Assembly (NCBI GenBank): GCA_000708525.1
Contig: JMRP01000006.1
Coordinates: 37,909-101,908 of the forward strand
Source of the DNA: Cyanobium sp. CACIAM 14
GTDB lineage: Bacteria; Cyanobacteriota; Cyanobacteriia; PCC-6307; Cyanobiaceae
Length of the DNA: 64,000 nt
Direction of reading: 5' to 3'
The translations under genes were made by a program, and so were the position numbers. The notes under the pieces are model-generated. The model was not told the DNA's origin. It was given only the letters and a program-made list of their open reading frames with translations, and searched no databases. This document shows, in pieces, positions 29,736-39,230 of this stretch; position 1 is the stretch's first letter; every line of letters starts with the position of its first letter.

Positions 29736-30161
29736 CTACTCCCGGGAATCCTCAGGCCCCCTGCCTGACCCCTGCGATTTCCCCAGCACATACCCAGCCA
29801 TCGTGCCAAGCAGACCAAAAGCGGGAGCGATCTGCTGACTGGAGTAACCCGCGACGATGAAGAAGACCGCCGAGTTGATGATCAGCACCGTGGTGAAGAG
29901 CCGTATGATGAGTTCTGGATTCCTGATGGCTCTTGCAGCCACTGCAGCCAGCAGAAGGACGATGAGGCCATAGGCCAACACCGCTCCGCTCATCGTCATC
30001 GTATCCCGCGGAGACCAGTTGTTTGGCGATTCGCTGGATGACGGCGCTGTGCCGGTCTCTCCTTTGGAGCCCAGCGCCTCATCGATGACTTTCAGTGCAG
30101 CCGTGTCCCGTGGGCTGCCGCCCTGATCCGGTGCAGCCGCGGCAGCGATGGAGAGGATCAT
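29736..30161 (-). CDS. small membrane protein of unknown function
   Basis: A 141-residue protein. After a polar, Ser/Pro/Asp-rich N-terminal part with a possible signal-like start, there are three hydrophobic stretches in the second half: VLAYGLIVLLLAAVAARAI, FTTVLIINSAVFFIVAGY and IAPAFGLLGTMAGYVLGKS. The start ATG at 30161 overlaps the stop of the upstream gene (30158) by four bases, so the two are a coupled pair. No family recognised. GC content is lower than in the flanking core genes. Confidence 0.55.
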   Translation of the reverse strand: MILSIAAAAAPDQGGSPRDTAALKVIDEALGSKGETGTAPSSSESPNNWSPRDTMTMSGAVLAYGLIVLLLAAVAARAIRNPELIIRLFTTVLIINSAVFFIVAGYSSQQIAPAFGLLGTMAGYVLGKSQGSGRGPEDSRE

Positions 30162-30577
30162 TGGCCACGACTCCGCAACGCCTCCTGCGCCACTCTCAGA
30201 GCCTCCCTCAGCTTCGGACAGGTGCAGATCTTCGTGGAGGCGCTCGAAGACAGAGACCCCCCAGCCTCCGGAATCAGGCCCTGCCGCTGCATGGCCAGAC
30301 CGGACGACGGCGGACAGGCGATCTGCTCGGGATTCATGGCGTCTTCGGCACTCAGCTCATCGATCCTCTGGAGGCTTGATGGCATGGCATCGCTCGTTAC
30401 CGGGCCGCAGAGCGACAGCCCCGTGCCCGCAAGAAATGCAGCGGCGGCCATCTCGCCCAGCCGGCTCTGGATCCAGGCGAGGGTTTCCGCTGTCAGACAG
30501 GGCTCCGCGAATGCCGGCCGAGCCAGCAGGACGGAAGCGGCCAGCAGCGACCCTTGACACCACCGCTTCCAACGCAT
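30158..30577 (-). CDS. secreted cysteine-containing protein of unknown function
   Basis: A 139-residue protein with a clear Sec-type signal peptide (MRWKRWCQGSLLAASVLLAR, cleavage likely after AFA near residue 24). The mature part has five cysteines, including a C-terminal CTCPKLREALRVAQEAL, which could form disulfides in the periplasm. Nothing in it points to an enzyme. It is coupled to the following small membrane protein by a four-base overlap, so they may act together at the membrane. Confidence 0.55.
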   Translation of the reverse strand: MRWKRWCQGSLLAASVLLARPAFAEPCLTAETLAWIQSRLGEMAAAAFLAGTGLSLCGPVTSDAMPSSLQRIDELSAEDAMNPEQIACPPSSGLAMQRQGLIPEAGGSLSSSASTKICTCPKLREALRVAQEALRSRGQ

Positions 30578-30762
30578 GGCCTCCTACCCCAGCGGATACA
30601 CGAAACCTCTGAAGATGACCTTATGAATGAAGACCCGATCCCGGACACTTGGCCGAAACGCTTCGACACATCTGCGCCATGGGTTCATCTCCTGGAAACC
30701 CATTGGCAGATCGGAAATCCCGATCGGGACTGCCTGACCTCAGCTTCTGCCGAGCCAACGAT

Positions 30763-31881
30763 TCAACCGGGCCCATCGGGCTCCGCATCGGAATCCGACG
30801 CCATGGGGTGAACGAAGTGACAGCCGGTGGCGACAGCCGCAGGCCCCTCCGGCAGTGCAGCCTCCAGCGCCAGGGGGCTCCCATCCGGGCGCGACAGACA
30901 CAACCGCTGGGCACGCAGCCGGTAGCCCCCCTCTCCCGGCAACGCTCCGGGTCGAGCCAGCCCCCCGGGGACATACAGGGGATCACCCAGTAACGGCGCC
31001 CCGACGGCCGCGCAGTGAATGCGGATCTGGTGGGGCCGTCCCGTGGCGATAGCCACCTCCACCACATCGGCCTCCCGGCCACGCTCCAGCAGGGTGAGCC
31101 GGCTGAGGGACGGGAGGGCATCCGGTTGCCCTGTCTCGACAGCGCACCAGATCGCTCCCAGCAGAGGGTGGGAGCGACGGCCGATCGGCGTGGTGATCAG
31201 GAGGCTCTCGCCGATCGCCAGTGCCAGGTCACCCGGGACGAGCCAGGCCCGGTAGATCTTCCGGCATCCGTTCACTCCTCCTTCGTTCTGGCAGGGAGTG
31301 GCCCTCTGCCCACTGGGGCACCCATCCGCGGAAAGCGAAGCGGTGCTCTCCCGCAACTGGGCGCTCAGCCAGGCCCGGGTCCCCGGCCGGCGGGCGCACA
31401 CCAGCAGCCCGGAGGTGAAGCGCCCGAGCCGGTGCACCGGCCGCGGCACGCCGGCGGGATCCGCCCCATGGCGCCGCTCCAACAGCCGCAGCACGGTGTG
31501 CTCGAGGAAGCCACCCGCCGGCAGCACCGGCAGGCCGGCGGGCTTGTCGATCACGTGCAGGTCACCGTCATCGAACACCACCCGCCAGCCGGCCGGCACG
31601 GCCGGTTCCCACCAGGGGGGCCGGTGCCAGGCCAGTCGATCCTCCACCGCAAGGAGGGCATCGGCCCCGAGTCGCTCGCCGTTGCGTTCGATCTCGCCGC
31701 TGGCCAGGCGCCGCTGCCATGCCTGCCGCTGGGAATGGCGGTAGCGACCGGCATAGAAGGCACTCACCTCCTGTCCCGCGGCGTCGGCAGCGATGCGGTC
31801 GCGGTAGATCCAGCCCCCATTGACCCCTGGCGGCAGCCAGCCCTCGGTCGCCAGCCCACCTTCGGTGGCGCTGGGCTCCAT
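30763..31881 (-). CDS. RluA-family RNA pseudouridine synthase-like protein
   Basis: A 372-residue protein with an N-terminal S4-like segment (RRLASGEIERNGER) and a pseudouridine synthase domain: VVFDDGDLHVIDKPAGLPVL, PRPVHRLGRFTSGLLVCAR, and near the C-terminus TGRPHQIRIHCAAVGAPLLG. In the standard RluA motif (HRLDxxTSG) the Asp is catalytic; here that position is Gly (HRLGRFTSG). About 25 extra residues with three Cys (around 195-220) interrupt the domain. It is either a variant clade that tolerates Gly or an inactive relative. The RNA target is unknown. Confidence 0.8.
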   Translation of the reverse strand: MEPSATEGGLATEGWLPPGVNGGWIYRDRIAADAAGQEVSAFYAGRYRHSQRQAWQRRLASGEIERNGERLGADALLAVEDRLAWHRPPWWEPAVPAGWRVVFDDGDLHVIDKPAGLPVLPAGGFLEHTVLRLLERRHGADPAGVPRPVHRLGRFTSGLLVCARRPGTRAWLSAQLRESTASLSADGCPSGQRATPCQNEGGVNGCRKIYRAWLVPGDLALAIGESLLITTPIGRRSHPLLGAIWCAVETGQPDALPSLSRLTLLERGREADVVEVAIATGRPHQIRIHCAAVGAPLLGDPLYVPGGLARPGALPGEGGYRLRAQRLCLSRPDGSPLALEAALPEGPAAVATGCHFVHPMASDSDAEPDGPG

Positions 31882-31944
31882 CAGCGCAAGCGCCGATGCC
31901 CTGGCCTCCAGCCGGCCCTCCTCACGGACAGAGCGAGACGGCCT

Positions 31945-32724
31945 TCACTCCACCAACCCGTGCTCGAGGGCGAAGCGCACCAGTTCGGTGCGGCTGGCGG
32001 TGCCGGTCTTGATGAAGAGCCGGCTTACGTACTTCTCCACGTTGCGGATCGAGGTTTCCAGCCGGCGGGCGATCTCCTTGTTCATCATCCCCTCGGCCAC
32101 CAGCTGCAGCACGCTTGCCTCCCGGGGGGTGAAGTCGAGCTTGACGTCAGGAACGGGCTTGCCGGCACCGGGGGCGCCGCCTCCCAGCATCGAGCGGATC
32201 TCGGTGATCTGGCGGGCCATCGCACCGATGTCGGCGTCGGCGAAGCGGGCCGCCTCCGCCAGCAGCCGTTCCTGGCGACGCACCACGTTGTGGACCCGGG
32301 CCACCAGCTCATCCGGGTCGAAGGGTTTGGGGATGTAGTCGTCGGCTCCCGCCTGGAAACCCGCGATGCGATCGGCGGTCATGCCCTTGGCGGTGAGGAA
32401 GATCACCGGCGTGCCCCCGAGCCGTTCGTCGGCCCGCAGCCGCTTCAGCAGGCCATAGCCGTCGCAGCGGGGCATCATCACGTCGGTGATCACCACATCG
32501 GGCATCTGGGCCTGGGCCGCCGCCCAGCCCTCCTCGCCGTCGTTGGCGGTGGTGACGGTGAAGCCCTCGTCCTCGAGGTAGGCCTTCACCGCGGTCCGCA
32601 GGCCCGGCTCGTCATCCACCAGCAGAAGCCGCACCGGGGTGCCGGTCGCTGCTCCGCCAGCATCCCCCTGCACGGTGGCTTCCGCGTCGGCACCGCCGGA
32701 GGCGTGAGGTGGATCGTTGCTCAT
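31945..32724 (-). CDS. response regulator, Ycf29/TctD-like (receiver + LuxR HTH)
   Basis: A 259-residue two-domain regulator. The receiver domain (about 30-150) has LLLVDDEPGLRTAVKAYLED, the phosphoacceptor Asp in DVVITDVMMPRCDGYGLL, and the Lys in DDYIPKPFDPDELVARV. The C-terminal LuxR-type HTH is FTPREASVLQLVAEGMMNKE followed by SIRNVEKYVSRLFIKTGTAS. The NVEKYVSRLFIKT wording is what I remember from Ycf29, encoded in some red-algal plastids and in cyanobacteria. Its kinase and targets are not in this window. A Gly/Ala-rich linker precedes the receiver. Confidence 0.85.
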   Translation of the reverse strand: MSNDPPHASGGADAEATVQGDAGGAATGTPVRLLLVDDEPGLRTAVKAYLEDEGFTVTTANDGEEGWAAAQAQMPDVVITDVMMPRCDGYGLLKRLRADERLGGTPVIFLTAKGMTADRIAGFQAGADDYIPKPFDPDELVARVHNVVRRQERLLAEAARFADADIGAMARQITEIRSMLGGGAPGAGKPVPDVKLDFTPREASVLQLVAEGMMNKEIARRLETSIRNVEKYVSRLFIKTGTASRTELVRFALEHGLVE

Positions 32725-32733
32725 GGGGGAAAT

Positions 32734-33276
32734 CTATCGAGCGGGAGCCAGCAGGATCTGCTCCCGCTCCGGCAGTTGCCCGCTGTAGCCCAGCCTCCGT
32801 GCCACGGCAGCGAGGCTGGCGGGGTCCCTGCCGGTCTGCTCAGGCACGCAGACGGCCCACCAGATGAGGTGATCCAGCCGGTTGGCGGGGGTGATCACGC
32901 CGCCGGGGTTGAGTTCACGCACGATCAACCGGCTCCGGGTGCCGGTGATCCGCAGGGGGGCGGAGACGCTGCAGCTGATCTTGTCCGTGGCGACGGTGAC
33001 CCGGTCATCCAGTTCCTGCCACACCTGCACCCGCCAGAGCCCCTGCTGGGCCGGGTCGGCCGCGAGCCCGTAGATGCCCACCACCTCCCGGCCCCGGTGG
33101 GTCACCTTCTCCTGCACCAGCCGAAAGCCGGCCGGCCTGTTCTCGGCGTTGTCGCGGGCGGCGCCGGCCGGGGCCGCGGGCTCGGCCTGCGGCTGGGCCG
33201 CCGCCGGCGCCAGGCCCAGGGCCAGCAGCAGGGCGAGAGCCCCTGGTAGGCAAAGACGGTTCAGCATGGTGACCAT
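32734..33276 (-). CDS. secreted protein of unknown function
   Basis: A 180-residue protein with a signal peptide (LNRLCLPGALALLLALGLAP, cleavage after AAA near residue 27), an Ala/Pro-rich spacer and a mainly beta-like body ending REQILLAPAR. Two Cys lie in the mature part. The ATG at 33276 sits inside a palindrome that also holds the start of the divergent cysteine desulfurase; the in-frame ATG at 33267 avoids overlap. The stop is nine bases before the Ycf29-like regulator's start region, so they may be co-transcribed. Confidence 0.6.
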   Translation of the reverse strand: MVTMLNRLCLPGALALLLALGLAPAAAQPQAEPAAPAGAARDNAENRPAGFRLVQEKVTHRGREVVGIYGLAADPAQQGLWRVQVWQELDDRVTVATDKISCSVSAPLRITGTRSRLIVRELNPGGVITPANRLDHLIWWAVCVPEQTGRDPASLAAVARRLGYSGQLPEREQILLAPAR

Positions 33277-34416
33277 GCTGACCTACCTGGACCATCACGC
33301 GAGCACCCCGTGCGATCCGGCGGTGGTGGCGGCCATGGCGCCCTGGTGGACGGAGAACGCCGCCAATCCCTCCAGCCGCCTGCACAGACCCTCCCTGGAA
33401 GCGGCGGCGGCCGTGGCCATCGCCCGCGCCCGCGTGGCGGAGGCCCTGGCGATGGCCAGCGAGGCGGTGATCTTCACCAGCGGCGCCACCGAGGCGAACA
33501 ATCTGGCCCTGCGGGGGGTGGCGGAGGCGGCCCTGGAGCGGGGAGACCCCCGCCGCGGACTGGTGACGCTGGCCACCGAGCACCGGGCGGTCCTGGAGCC
33601 GATGGCCTGGCTGCAGCGCCATGGCTTTCCGCTCACCGTGCTGCCGGTGCAGGCCGATGGCCTGATCGACCTGCAGCGGCTGGCCGGGGCCCTCGCACCC
33701 GGCACCCTGCTGCTGTCGGTGATGGCGGCCAACAACGAGATCGGCGTGCTCCAGCCCCTCGAGGCCATCGGCGCCCTCTGCCGGGAGCGGGGGGTGCTGT
33801 TCCACTGCGATGCCGCCCAGGCAGTGGGCCATGTGCCCCTGGCGATGGGGGAACTCGGCATCGACCTGCTCAGCCTCAGCGGCCACAAGCTCTATGGCCC
33901 CAAGGGGATCGGCGCCCTGCTGCGGCGGCCGGGGGTGGAGCTGGCCCCCCAGCAGCTGGGGGGCGGCCAGGAGGGGGACTGCGGGGCGGCACCCTGCCGG
34001 TCCCCCTGATCGTGGGACTGGGGGCCGCCGTGGCAGCGGCGATGGCCGACCGCCAGGAGCGGGCCGAACGACTCGGCGGCCTGCGCGACCGGCTCTGGCG
34101 GGACCTGGCGGCCCTCGGCGGGGTGCACCGGAACGGCCATGCTCACCACTGCCTTCCCCACAACCTCAACGTCAGCATCGATGGCGTGGACGGCACCCGC
34201 CTGCACCGGCAGCTGCGCCGCTCCCTGGCGGTGAGCAGCGGTTCGGCCTGCAGCCAGGGAAGCCCCTCCCATGTGCTGGCCGCCCTGGGTCTGGACCGCC
34301 GCGCCGCGGGTGCCTCCATCCGCTTCGGTCTGGGCCGGGGCAGCACGGCGGCGGACATCGAGGCGGCCGTGGCGGCCGTACGCGAGGCCGTGGCGGACCT
34401 GCGTGTCCCTGCCTAG
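33275..34416 (+). CDS. cysteine desulfurase (NifS/IscS-like), apparent frameshift
   Basis: The first part, from ATG 33275, carries the PLP-enzyme signatures YLDHHASTP, FTSGATEANNLAL, TEHRAVLEP, HCDAAQAVGH and the Lys motif SLSGHKLYGPKG. That frame ends at 34009 after QLGGGQEGDCGAAP. The normal continuation GLRGGTLPVPLIVGLGAAVA, and the catalytic Cys loop SSGSACSQGSPSHVL, are in the next frame up to 34416. Adding one G to the run at 33972-33976 restores the family motif GGGQEGGLRGGT. So the gene is complete except for a one-base discrepancy. An intact enzyme would supply sulfur for Fe-S clusters or thio-modifications. A start at ATG 33266 is also possible. Confidence 0.75.
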
Positions 34417-34441
34417 GTTCTCAACATCCCGTCGTGGATTC

Positions 34442-35275
34442 ATGGCCACGCCCGTCGGCCGGCAGACGCCCCGGCTCGACTTCGGTGACGCGCTTCAGGA
34501 GGGCTGGAGGGCCTTCAGCCGAAGCCCGGCGGCCTTCGTGGGTTTCCCGCTGGTGGTCGTGGCCCTGCAGTTCCTCATCCAGCCCCTGCAGAGCCGCATC
34601 AGCCATGGTGGTGTGGCCTCCGTCGATCCCCTGGACTGGCTCCTCTATCTGATCGGGCTGGCGGTGAACCTTCTGCTCAACCTCTGGTGCGCCCTGGGGC
34701 TGGTGCGGGGGGCCGGCAGCGCTCTGCAGGGCGGTCGCCCGTCCCTCGGAGAGCTGATGCGCTGGGACGGCAGGGTGTTCCTCCGGCTTCTGCGGGCCTG
34801 GCTGCTGCTGATGCTTGTGGTGGTGGTGCCCCTGGTGGCGATCCTGGTGCTGGTGGGCGGTCCCCTCACCCTGCTCGGGGTCTTCGCCGACCGGCTGGTG
34901 CCGATCAGCCGCACCCTGGTGGAGGTGCTGGGTCTGGCCCTGGCCCTGGTGCTGTTCCTGCTCCTGGGGGTTCTGCTGCTGGTGCTGATCTACCTGACGA
35001 TCAACCAGAGCTTCCTGACCCAGATCGTGCTGTTCGAGCACACAGGCGCCAGGGCCACCCTGGAACGCGGTCGCGATCTGGTGGATCCCAGCTGGCTCAT
35101 GGTCCTGCTGCTCAACCTGATCGAGAGTCTGCTGATGCTGCTGGGGCTGCTGGCCTGCCTGGTGGGCTTCTTCGTGGCCTGGCCGCTGGTGGTCTGCATC
35201 TCCACGGCGGCCTACCGCCAGCTGGTGCTCGCCAGCGGCAGCCCCGACCCACTGCCGGCCCGCCTCAGCCACTGA
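34442..35275 (+). CDS. polytopic membrane protein of unknown function
   Basis: A 277-residue protein with about six hydrophobic segments. It begins with a soluble amphipathic part (FGDALQEGWRAFSRSPAAFV), a pattern seen in glycerophosphoryl/Yip1-like bacterial membrane families, and includes INQSFLTQIVLFEHTGARAT before a final helix pair. The protein at 38397-39086 on the other strand has a similar opening (SKAWEAFLAH...) and may be a distant relative. Its end overlaps the convergent DUF456 gene by 11 bases. Confidence 0.6.
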   Translation: MATPVGRQTPRLDFGDALQEGWRAFSRSPAAFVGFPLVVVALQFLIQPLQSRISHGGVASVDPLDWLLYLIGLAVNLLLNLWCALGLVRGAGSALQGGRPSLGELMRWDGRVFLRLLRAWLLLMLVVVVPLVAILVLVGGPLTLLGVFADRLVPISRTLVEVLGLALALVLFLLLGVLLLVLIYLTINQSFLTQIVLFEHTGARATLERGRDLVDPSWLMVLLLNLIESLLMLLGLLACLVGFFVAWPLVVCISTAAYRQLVLASGSPDPLPARLSH

Positions 35276-35849
35276 AGCGGGGGGCGAGCGGGCCGGCCGT
35301 GAGCAGCACGAACCCCGCCACGCCCACCAGGGCCAGGAGCAGCTGGGCCAGCCGGCTCACCAGCATGCCGGCGACCACCGCCAGCCCCACCAGCAGCGAG
35401 CGGCGCAGACGACCCAGGCCCGGCGGCCCGAGACTGGGCGGAGCGGTGATCAGCTCCCCGAGGCTGGCCCCCAGCAGCGGACCCGCCAGGGCCCCCAGCA
35501 GCGGCCCTCCCACGGGCAGGGCCGGCAGCAGCCCCAGCAGACCCACCAGCAGGCCAAGGCCGGCACCCACGTAGCTCCAGCGGGTGGCCTGCAGCCTGGC
35601 GGGACCGAGCAGCAGTCCCAGGGCTTCGGCCCCCCAGCCCATCAACAGCAGCACCGCAGCCAGCGCCAGGGCCGGCCAGCCTGCGGCCCAGCCTGCGGCC
35701 CAGCACCACAGCAGCGCCCCCAGGGGCAGCAAGGTGAGGCCGGGGGCCACCGGCAGGAGGGTGCCGGGGATGGCGAGAGCCTGGATGAGCAGCGCGCACC
35801 ACCACAGCAGGTCGAGGCGGTCGAAGCTCGGCGGAAGGACAGGAGGCAT
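35265..35849 (-). CDS. DUF456 membrane protein
   Basis: A 194-residue, very hydrophobic protein with about five helices and Gly-rich turns: ALAIPGTLLPVAPGLTLLPL, then the glycine-zipper-like LPALPVGGPLLGALAGPLLG and GELITAPP. This matches DUF456, a small bacterial membrane family of unknown role. It begins 11 bases before the rsmH stop in the transcription order and may be co-transcribed with rsmH. Confidence 0.72.
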   Translation of the reverse strand: MPPVLPPSFDRLDLLWWCALLIQALAIPGTLLPVAPGLTLLPLGALLWCWAAGWAAGWPALALAAVLLLMGWGAEALGLLLGPARLQATRWSYVGAGLGLLVGLLGLLPALPVGGPLLGALAGPLLGASLGELITAPPSLGPPGLGRLRRSLLVGLAVVAGMLVSRLAQLLLALVGVAGFVLLTAGPLAPRFSG

Positions 35850-35859
35850 GGCGGCAGGA

Positions 35860-36759
35860 TCAGCCCACCCGACGGGCCACCCGCAGCTTGGCGGAGCGGC
35901 AGCGGGGATTGCTCCGCTGCTCCTCCTCGCCGGCGACCTGAGGCTTGCGGGTGAGCCGCTCCAGGCGCGGATCCTCCAGGAAGGTGGACTTCACCCGGCG
36001 ATCCTCCAGGGAGTGGAAGCTGATCACAGCCAGTACTCCGCCCGGAAGCAGCCAGTCGGGTGCCCGGCTCAGCAGCTGCTGGAGGGCCCCCAGTTCGTCA
36101 TTGACCGCGATCCGCAGGGCCTGGAACGTCCGGGTGGCGGGGTGGATGCGGCCGTGGCGGGCACGGGGGGGAAAACAGCCGGCCACCACATAGGCCAGAT
36201 CGGCGGTGCTGCGGCCGCTGCCGGCCCATGGGCGCTCCGCCACAAGGCGCCGGGCGATGCGACGCGACAGCCGCTCCTCCCCGTAGAGGTGGATCAGATC
36301 GGCCAGCGCGGATTCCTCCAGCCGATCGATCAGCTCGGCGGCGGTCTCACCCGTCTGGGGATCCATGCGCATGTCGAGGGGGCCCGCGCTGCGGAAGCTG
36401 AAGCCCCGCCCCGGCTGATCCAGCTGGGGACTGCTGACTCCCAGGTCGGCCAGCACCCCCATGAGGGGAACCGGAGGGGTGTAGCCGGCGAAGTTGGCGG
36501 CCTCGATCCGCACCCGGTCGCCGAAGATCGCGAGCCGCTCCGCCGCCGCGGCCCGGGCGGCCGGGTCCCGGTCAAGGCCGATCAGGCGCAGCCGAGGATG
36601 GGCCGCGAGCAGCAGGGCGCTGTGCCCACCGCCGCCGACGGTGCAGTCGAGCAACACCGGCGCCCCCTCCTCCCCGGCCCCCGGTAGTCCAGACAACCCG
36701 GAGAAGGCCTCGAGCACCGGATTCGCCAGAACGGGGAGGTGAGCGAACGAAACAGCCAT
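35860..36759 (-). CDS. rsmH: 16S rRNA (cytosine(1402)-N(4))-methyltransferase
   Basis: A 299-residue RsmH (MraW) that methylates N4 of C1402 in 16S rRNA. Landmarks are [15 protein letters not shown], the SAM loop [57 protein letters not shown] and [15 protein letters not shown]. The gene is divergent from ndhH with about 43 bases between start codons. It is separate from any division or cell-wall cluster here. Confidence 0.93.
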   Translation of the reverse strand: MAVSFAHLPVLANPVLEAFSGLSGLPGAGEEGAPVLLDCTVGGGGHSALLLAAHPRLRLIGLDRDPAARAAAAERLAIFGDRVRIEAANFAGYTPPVPLMGVLADLGVSSPQLDQPGRGFSFRSAGPLDMRMDPQTGETAAELIDRLEESALADLIHLYGEERLSRRIARRLVAERPWAGSGRSTADLAYVVAGCFPPRARHGRIHPATRTFQALRIAVNDELGALQQLLSRAPDWLLPGGVLAVISFHSLEDRRVKSTFLEDPRLERLTRKPQVAGEEEQRSNPRCRSAKLRVARRVG

Positions 36760-36802
36760 CCCACCTTCCTAAGATCCCGGCACCTCATTCCTGGCAAAGG
36801 GC

Positions 36803-37987
36803 ATGACCCAGCTCGAGACCCGCACCGAGCCGATGGTGGTCAACTTCGGGCCGCACCACCCGTCGATGCACGGCGTGTTGAGGCTCGTGGTGACCCTCGA
36901 CGGCGAGGATGTGATCGACTGCGAGCCGGTGATCGGCTACCTCCATCGCGGCATGGAGAAGATCGCCGAGAACCGCACCAACGTGATGTTCGTGCCCTAT
37001 GTGAGCCGCTGGGACTACGCGGCGGGCATGTTCAACGAGGCGATCACGGTGAATGCACCGGAGAAGCTGGCCAACGTGCCCGTGCCGAAGCGCGCCAGCT
37101 ACATCCGGGTGCTGATGCTGGAACTCAACCGCATCGCCAACCACCTGCTCTGGCTTGGCCCCTTCCTGGCCGACGTGGGAGCCCAGACGCCCTTCTTCTA
37201 CATCTTTCGGGAGCGGGAGATGATCTACGACCTGTGGGAAGCAGCAACCGGCCAGCGTCTGATCAACAACAACTACTTCCGCATCGGCGGGGTGGCGGTG
37301 GATCTCCCCTATGGCTGGCTCGAGAAGTGTGCCGACTTCTGCGACTGGTTCGGTCCGAAGATCGATGAGTACGAAAAACTGATCACCAACAATCCGATCT
37401 TCCGCAAGCGTATCGAAGGGCTCGGGGTGATCAGCAGAGAGCAGGCGATCAACTGGAGCCTTTCCGGTCCGATGCTGCGCGCCTCCGGTGTGCCCTGGGA
37501 TCTGCGCAAGGTCGATCATTACGAGTGCTACGACGATTTCGAGTGGTCAGTGGCCTGGGAGAAGGAGGGCGACTGCTACGCCCGCTATCGCGTCCGGATC
37601 GAGGAGATGCGCCAGTCGCTGAAGATCCTGAGGCAGGCCATCGCCATGATTCCCGGCGGGCCGACCGAGAACCTCGAGGCGCGCCGGATGGCTGAAGGCA
37701 AGAAGAGCGAGTGGTACGGCTTCGACTATCAGTACATCGCCAAGAAGGTGGCCCCCACCTTCAAGATCCCCGAGGGTGAGCTCTACTGCCGCGTCGAGTC
37801 CGGGAAGGGGGAACTCGGTGTGTTCATCATGGGCAACAACGACGTCACCCCCTGGCGCTGGAAGATCCGCGCGGCGGATTTCAACAACCTCCAGATCCTC
37901 CCCCACATCCTCAAGGGGGCCAAGGTGGCCGACATCATGGCCATCCTCGGCTCGATCGACGTGATCATGGGATCGGTGGACCGGTGA
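36803..37987 (+). CDS. ndhH: NAD(P)H-quinone oxidoreductase subunit H (NdhH)
   Basis: A 394-residue 49-kDa-type subunit of NDH-1 (NuoD family) that lines the quinone site of the peripheral arm. Visible motifs: [20 protein letters not shown] with the key His, [51 protein letters not shown] and the terminal [17 protein letters not shown]. Its stop overlaps the DUF2752 gene by four bases. Confidence 0.97.
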   Translation: MTQLETRTEPMVVNFGPHHPSMHGVLRLVVTLDGEDVIDCEPVIGYLHRGMEKIAENRTNVMFVPYVSRWDYAAGMFNEAITVNAPEKLANVPVPKRASYIRVLMLELNRIANHLLWLGPFLADVGAQTPFFYIFREREMIYDLWEAATGQRLINNNYFRIGGVAVDLPYGWLEKCADFCDWFGPKIDEYEKLITNNPIFRKRIEGLGVISREQAINWSLSGPMLRASGVPWDLRKVDHYECYDDFEWSVAWEKEGDCYARYRVRIEEMRQSLKILRQAIAMIPGGPTENLEARRMAEGKKSEWYGFDYQYIAKKVAPTFKIPEGELYCRVESGKGELGVFIMGNNDVTPWRWKIRAADFNNLQILPHILKGAKVADIMAILGSIDVIMGSVDR

Positions 37988-38421
37988 GCGCCGCCGGCCG
38001 GCGCTGGAATCGCCGGCTCTCACGCTGCCGTTCCCTCCTCCCGGCCGGTCTCACAGGTCTGTTGGCGCTCAAGGGACTGCATCCAGGCCTGCCCGGCCTG
38101 AGCTGCCCCCTGCGAGCCCTCACGGGCATCCCCTGCCCCACTTGCTACCTGACCCGCGCCACGGCAGCGGCTCTGGCGGGTCGGCTGGAGGAGTCCCTGG
38201 CATGGCATGCCTTCGGGCCGCTGCTGGCCGGCGGACTGGTGGTCTGGTCGGTCCAGGCCCTGCGGACCGGACAGCTGGTTCCCGGCTTCCTGAACGGACG
38301 CCGGCTGAGCCTGGCGGCCGTGCTGCTGCTGCTCTACTGGGCCGCTCGGATGGTTCTGACCTACGCCCTGGGCCTGGCGGCGTTCCCTGCGGGCGGTCAG
38401 CTCAGGACGCCCTGGTGGTAA
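37984..38421 (+). CDS. DUF2752 family membrane protein
   Basis: A 145-residue protein with three likely helices. The DUF2752 signature [19 protein letters not shown] (about residues 41-60) is complete with its Cys residues, except that the usual CGxTRA is CYLTRA. Function is unknown. It starts in the stop codon of ndhH (ATGA-type overlap of four bases), so translation is probably coupled. Its last 25 bases overlap the convergent gene. Confidence 0.78.
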   Translation: MSAAGRRWNRRLSRCRSLLPAGLTGLLALKGLHPGLPGLSCPLRALTGIPCPTCYLTRATAAALAGRLEESLAWHAFGPLLAGGLVVWSVQALRTGQLVPGFLNGRRLSLAAVLLLLYWAARMVLTYALGLAAFPAGGQLRTPWW

Positions 38422-39086
38422 GCGGCATTCTGGATGTAGAAGGTGGCCACGGGCACCGCCACCAGCGAGGCCAGGCCGCAGGTGAAGACGGACACCACCA
38501 GCACAAGCAGCCAGGCCACCAGTTCGATCCCGGCGAAACGGCGGCCCGCGGGCGAGCCGTAGACCGCCTGGAAGGAGGAGGAGAAGGCGTCCAGGATGGG
38601 CAGCTCGGAGAGGAACACCTTGTTCACATAGACGGGCATCACGAGGGTCACGGCGAGGCCGGGCAACAGGCAGAGCACGAACCCCAGCGCCGCGACGACG
38701 GTGAACAGGGCGCCGGCCAGCAGGTAGCGGACGGGCCGCTGCATCAGAAGGCGAAAGGCCGTCTCGGGGCCGATCGTCTCGCCGCTGGCGTAGTGCATGG
38801 CAGGCACCGCCACGAACAGGACCCCCACCAGGTTGGAGAGAACGGAGAAAGGCAACTGGACCAGATGGGCCAGCATCGCAGCGACGCCGCCGGCGGCCTC
38901 GGCCCCGCTGCCGGAGCTGCCGGAGAGGCCCACGCCCACCAGGGTGAGAGCCAGCGAGGCCATGAAGCCGACGCCGGCGATGACGATCGTGCCGACCCAG
39001 ATCAGCAGGATCGTGGGGATGTGGGCCAGGAACGCCTCCCAGGCCTTGCTGATGCTGGGTGGCTCGTAGGCGATCGCGGCGGCCAA
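38397..39086 (-). CDS. polytopic membrane protein of unknown function
   Basis: A 229-residue membrane protein with about four to five helices. The N-terminus (ISKAWEAFLAHIPTILLIWV) and the loop YASGETIGPETAFRLLMQRP before the central helices resemble the YciC/DUF975-like group of bacterial membrane proteins, but I cannot name the family firmly. Gly/Ser/Ala-rich loop at residues 52-66. It converges with the DUF2752 gene. Confidence 0.6.
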   Translation of the reverse strand: MAAAIAYEPPSISKAWEAFLAHIPTILLIWVGTIVIAGVGFMASLALTLVGVGLSGSSGSGAEAAGGVAAMLAHLVQLPFSVLSNLVGVLFVAVPAMHYASGETIGPETAFRLLMQRPVRYLLAGALFTVVAALGFVLCLLPGLAVTLVMPVYVNKVFLSELPILDAFSSSFQAVYGSPAGRRFAGIELVAWLLVLVVSVFTCGLASLVAVPVATFYIQNAAYHQGVLS

Positions 39087-39230
39087 GGGGTTGCGGTGCG
39101 CACTGAGCGGAAGCTAGGGGTGCTCCGCTGGGCCAGCAACGGTTCCGGGCGGATCCTGGGCCGGCGACTCACCGCGGCTGCCGGTGCCAGCATGGGCCGA
39201 GGGGCGCCGAGACGGCGCCGCGGAGGTTGC

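Noticed and set aside
31015..33249. A 744-codon plus-strand frame
   Set aside because: It lies antisense to the RluA-like gene, the Ycf29-like regulator and a secreted protein, all of which have clear motifs.
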